A stretch of 64,000 nt of DNA from Longimicrobium terrae (lineage in GTDB: Bacteria > Gemmatimonadota > Gemmatimonadetes > Longimicrobiales > Longimicrobiaceae), in contig NZ_JACHIA010000005.1 in NCBI RefSeq assembly GCF_014202995.1, positions 1 to 64,000 of the forward strand. The letters run 5' to 3'. A program made the translations under genes and the position numbers. The notes beneath the pieces were generated by a model, which worked only from the letters and a program-made list of their open reading frames with translations, did not search any database and was not told where the DNA came from. Shown here piece after piece: positions 62,298-64,000 of the stretch. How positions within the stretch are numbered: the first letter of the stretch is position 1; every line of letters starts with the position of its first letter.

Positions 62298-64000
62298 TTG
62301 ACCCGCATCCGCCCGTCCGCGTTGGCCGCCGCCCTGCTCGCCCTGTTGGCCGCGGGGTGCAGGCAGGCCGAAACCTCGCCCTGGTCCGAAGACCGGCTGG
62401 CGCGGATGGAACTGCGCGCGCGCGTGGCGCAGATGCTGGCGCCCGCCGTGTACGTGGGCGCGGACGCACGCGCCGTGGCCGACACCGCGCTCGCCCGCCG
62501 CTTTGCGCAGGCGGGCGTGGGCGGCGTGCGGCTGCTTCCCGGCACGCTCCCCGTGGCGGAGCGGCGGCTGGGCGCCATTCAGCGCGCCTCGCGGCTGCCG
62601 CTGCTGGTGATCGCCGACCTGGACCGCGGCGTGGGCGGGGCGCTCGCCGGCGCGTCGGAACTGCCGCCCCCGCTCTCGCTCGGAACGGCGGAAGGGGAGC
62701 GGGTGGACGCGGCCGCGGCGCAGGCGTCGGCGGAGGCGGGGCGGCTGGGGATCAACTTCGCGCTGCTGACGGCGCCCTCGTTTCCGTATCCCACGGCGCT
62801 CCCGGCACCGTGGGGCGCGGGGGCGGACAGCGCCTTTGTTCGCTACGCGCGGCAGCTTTCCGCGGGCGGAATGCTGGTGGGCGTCCGCGCGCTGTCCGCG
62901 GGGCCAGAGGCGCGCGACGGAGGGCCGCCCATTCTGGACTGGGACCGCGCCGCGGTGGACGGGCTGCAGCTTGGACTGATGCGCGGGCTGGTGGCGGCCG
63001 GCGTGGCGGGGATCAAGCCCGCGTCCATCGCCATCCCCTCGCTGACGCGCGACACCGTTCCCCTTCCCGACAATGCCGTGTTCACGCAGGGCGTGCTGCG
63101 GCGGGACCTGGGGTTTGACGGACTGATCCTGGAGGACCTGGCGCCCGTGACGCCGCTGGTGCGCCGCTACGGCGCGCAGGAAGCCGCGGTGCGCGCCGTG
63201 GCCGCCGGGGCGGACCTGCTGGTGGGGGTGGATGACGTGCCGGGGACGGTGGACGCCATCGTCCGCGCGGTGGAGACCGGGCGCATTTCGCCGTCGCGGG
63301 TGGAGGCGGCGGTGCGCCACGTCTTTGCCGCCAAGGAACGGCTGCGGCTGGGGATGGCGGACACCGCGTCCGCGCGGCCGGACTCGGCGCGGGCGCAGAA
63401 CCCGCGCGCGGCGGCGGACTCGGCGTTCCGCGGCGCGGTGGCGGCGCACCGGGCGGCGCTGCTGGTGATGGGGCAGGTGCCCGCCACCACGCTGCGCGGC
63501 TGCCGGACGACGGTGCTGGTGACGGCGCCGGGGATCGCCGCGCGCCCGCTTTCCGTCGCCCTGGCCGGGCGCATCCGCGGGCTGACGCACCTGCAGACGC
63601 CCCGGCTTCCGCGCCGCGGTCCGCTGGTGCCGCGCGCCGTGGACTATGCCGGGCGGGACGCGGACTGCGTGATCGCTGCCGCTTTTCCCGGCGCGCGGCC
63701 GGCGGTGCTGGACCGGCTGGGATCGGCCGGGGCGTGGCCGGATTCCGCCGCGCGGGCCGCGCTTTCGCCGGACTCGCTCGCCCGGCTGGCGCGCGACACG
63801 GTGCCGCGGCGCATCGTGTGGATCGACTTCTTTCCCGGCGCGGAGGCCGCGGCGCCGGCCGCGCGCTCGCTGCTGGTGGTGCGCGGGGTGGGCCCGGCGG
63901 CGCAGCAGGCCGCGGCGGAGGCGGTGCTGTCGCCCTCCACCCGCGCCGGCGTGCCCTCGGGCGGCGCGTGGCCGGCGGCCCGGACGCTGCGGGTGGCGGC
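62298..64000 (+). CDS. GH3-family glycosidase lipoprotein (3' end outside window)
   Basis: An open frame from TTG 62298 to the window end (567 codons seen, no stop). The start is chosen because it opens a signal peptide ending in a lipobox-like AAGC (Cys21). The following ~330 residues read as the GH3 N-terminal barrel: ARVAQMLAPAVYVGAD, LLVIADLDRGVGG, LGINFALLTAP, FTQGVLRRDLGFDGLILEDL (nucleophile Asp in the LED triplet), and AVRAVAAGADLLVG. The KHFPGHG acid/base loop of NagZ-type hexosaminidases is not visible; the place reads MLVGVRALSAG. A second domain follows. The nearest role is beta-N-acetylhexosaminidase, possibly degenerate. Confidence 0.8.
   Translation, partial: MTRIRPSALAAALLALLAAGCRQAETSPWSEDRLARMELRARVAQMLAPAVYVGADARAVADTALARRFAQAGVGGVRLLPGTLPVAERRLGAIQRASRLPLLVIADLDRGVGGALAGASELPPPLSLGTAEGERVDAAAAQASAEAGRLGINFALLTAPSFPYPTALPAPWGAGADSAFVRYARQLSAGGMLVGVRALSAGPEARDGGPPILDWDRAAVDGLQLGLMRGLVAAGVAGIKPASIAIPSLTRDTVPLPDNAVFTQGVLRRDLGFDGLILEDLAPVTPLVRRYGAQEAAVRAVAAGADLLVGVDDVPGTVDAIVRAVETGRISPSRVEAAVRHVFAAKERLRLGMADTASARPDSARAQNPRAAADSAFRGAVAAHRAALLVMGQVPATTLRGCRTTVLVTAPGIAARPLSVALAGRIRGLTHLQTPRLPRRGPLVPRAVDYAGRDADCVIAAAFPGARPAVLDRLGSAGAWPDSAARAALSPDSLARLARDTVPRRIVWIDFFPGAEAAAPAARSLLVVRGVGPAAQQAAAEAVLSPSTRAGVPSGGAWPAARTLRVA

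Noticed and set aside
60423-63590. Very long open frame on the minus strand extending upstream of the GGDEF gene
   Set aside because: It opens only because GC-rich codons lack stops. The homologous part begins at 61886, and the upstream extension is antisense to the GH3 gene and has no ribosome site.

Overview
The window is uniformly GC-rich chromosomal DNA with dense bacterial genes, Shine-Dalgarno sites and many GTG starts. Gene content points to a Gram-negative-type cell: outer-membrane-style lipoproteins, a TonB C-terminal domain protein, a VKOR/DsbA disulfide pathway, Hanks-type kinase signalling and paired secreted subtilases. My best guess is Gemmatimonadota (Longimicrobium-like). This is an inference from overall style, not a marker-gene result. 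No rRNA, tRNA, tmRNA, CRISPR array, IS transposase, integrase or replication origin was recognised.

Layout. 0.5-10.7 kb: an unknown small protein, orphan histidine kinase overlapping a DapA-family lyase/synthase, a Tyr/Gly/Arg-rich low-complexity protein, PhzF and RidA homologues, an M23 peptidase behind a GEMM-I cyclic-di-GMP riboswitch, a HAD phosphatase, a TonB-domain lipoprotein and a tail-anchored AAA+ ATPase. 11.3-22.4 kb: MATE and MFS exporters, an SDR reductase bracketed by ~174-bp inverted repeats, several unknown proteins, a free-standing PheT-like tRNA-binding protein and a lytic transglycosylase. 22.7-26.6 kb: a visibly AT-richer island with an NgoMIV-type restriction endonuclease, its C5-cytosine methyltransferase, a divergent Vsr-like nuclease and an HNH nuclease. 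26.6-30.6 kb: a zinc-metalloprotease lipoprotein whose reading frame is broken at a T5 tract, two tandem paralogous secreted proteins, and a membrane Ser/Thr kinase. 31-47.3 kb: GNAT, class III aminotransferase, PYROXD2-like oxidoreductase, TIGR01777 epimerase, a TcmP-like protein, zinc-ribbon proteins, D-Ala-D-Ala carboxypeptidase, YfiT/DinB, acyl-CoA dehydrogenase, and a translationally coupled nucleotidyltransferase/metallophosphoesterase pair. 47.7-51.2 kb: two paralogous subtilase lipoproteins. 51.9-64 kb: malic enzyme MaeB with a DUF402 gene, a DsbA-like lipoprotein converging on a DsbA-VKOR-small-protein operon, a PuuD-type hydrolase, a REC-GAF-GGDEF diguanylate cyclase and a GH3 lipoprotein running off the window.

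The most striking non-coding feature is a mosaic dispersed repeat. Five hairpin-forming modules (A-E) occur in the fixed order A-B-C-D-E, most complete at 54765-55342, with truncated copies in both orientations at eight other gene borders. Several simpler repeat families also fill intergenic DNA: (GGGAATA)n tracts, GTACGAAAGT tracts, CGCGGAGG-rich tracts and a dispersed repeat beginning GTCATCCTGAGCG. Functional links that can be argued: the GGDEF protein could make the cyclic-di-GMP read by the riboswitch of the M23 peptidase gene, and VKOR plausibly reoxidises the adjacent DsbA to fold the many Cys-containing exported proteins. The restriction enzyme and methyltransferase should share the target GCCGGC.
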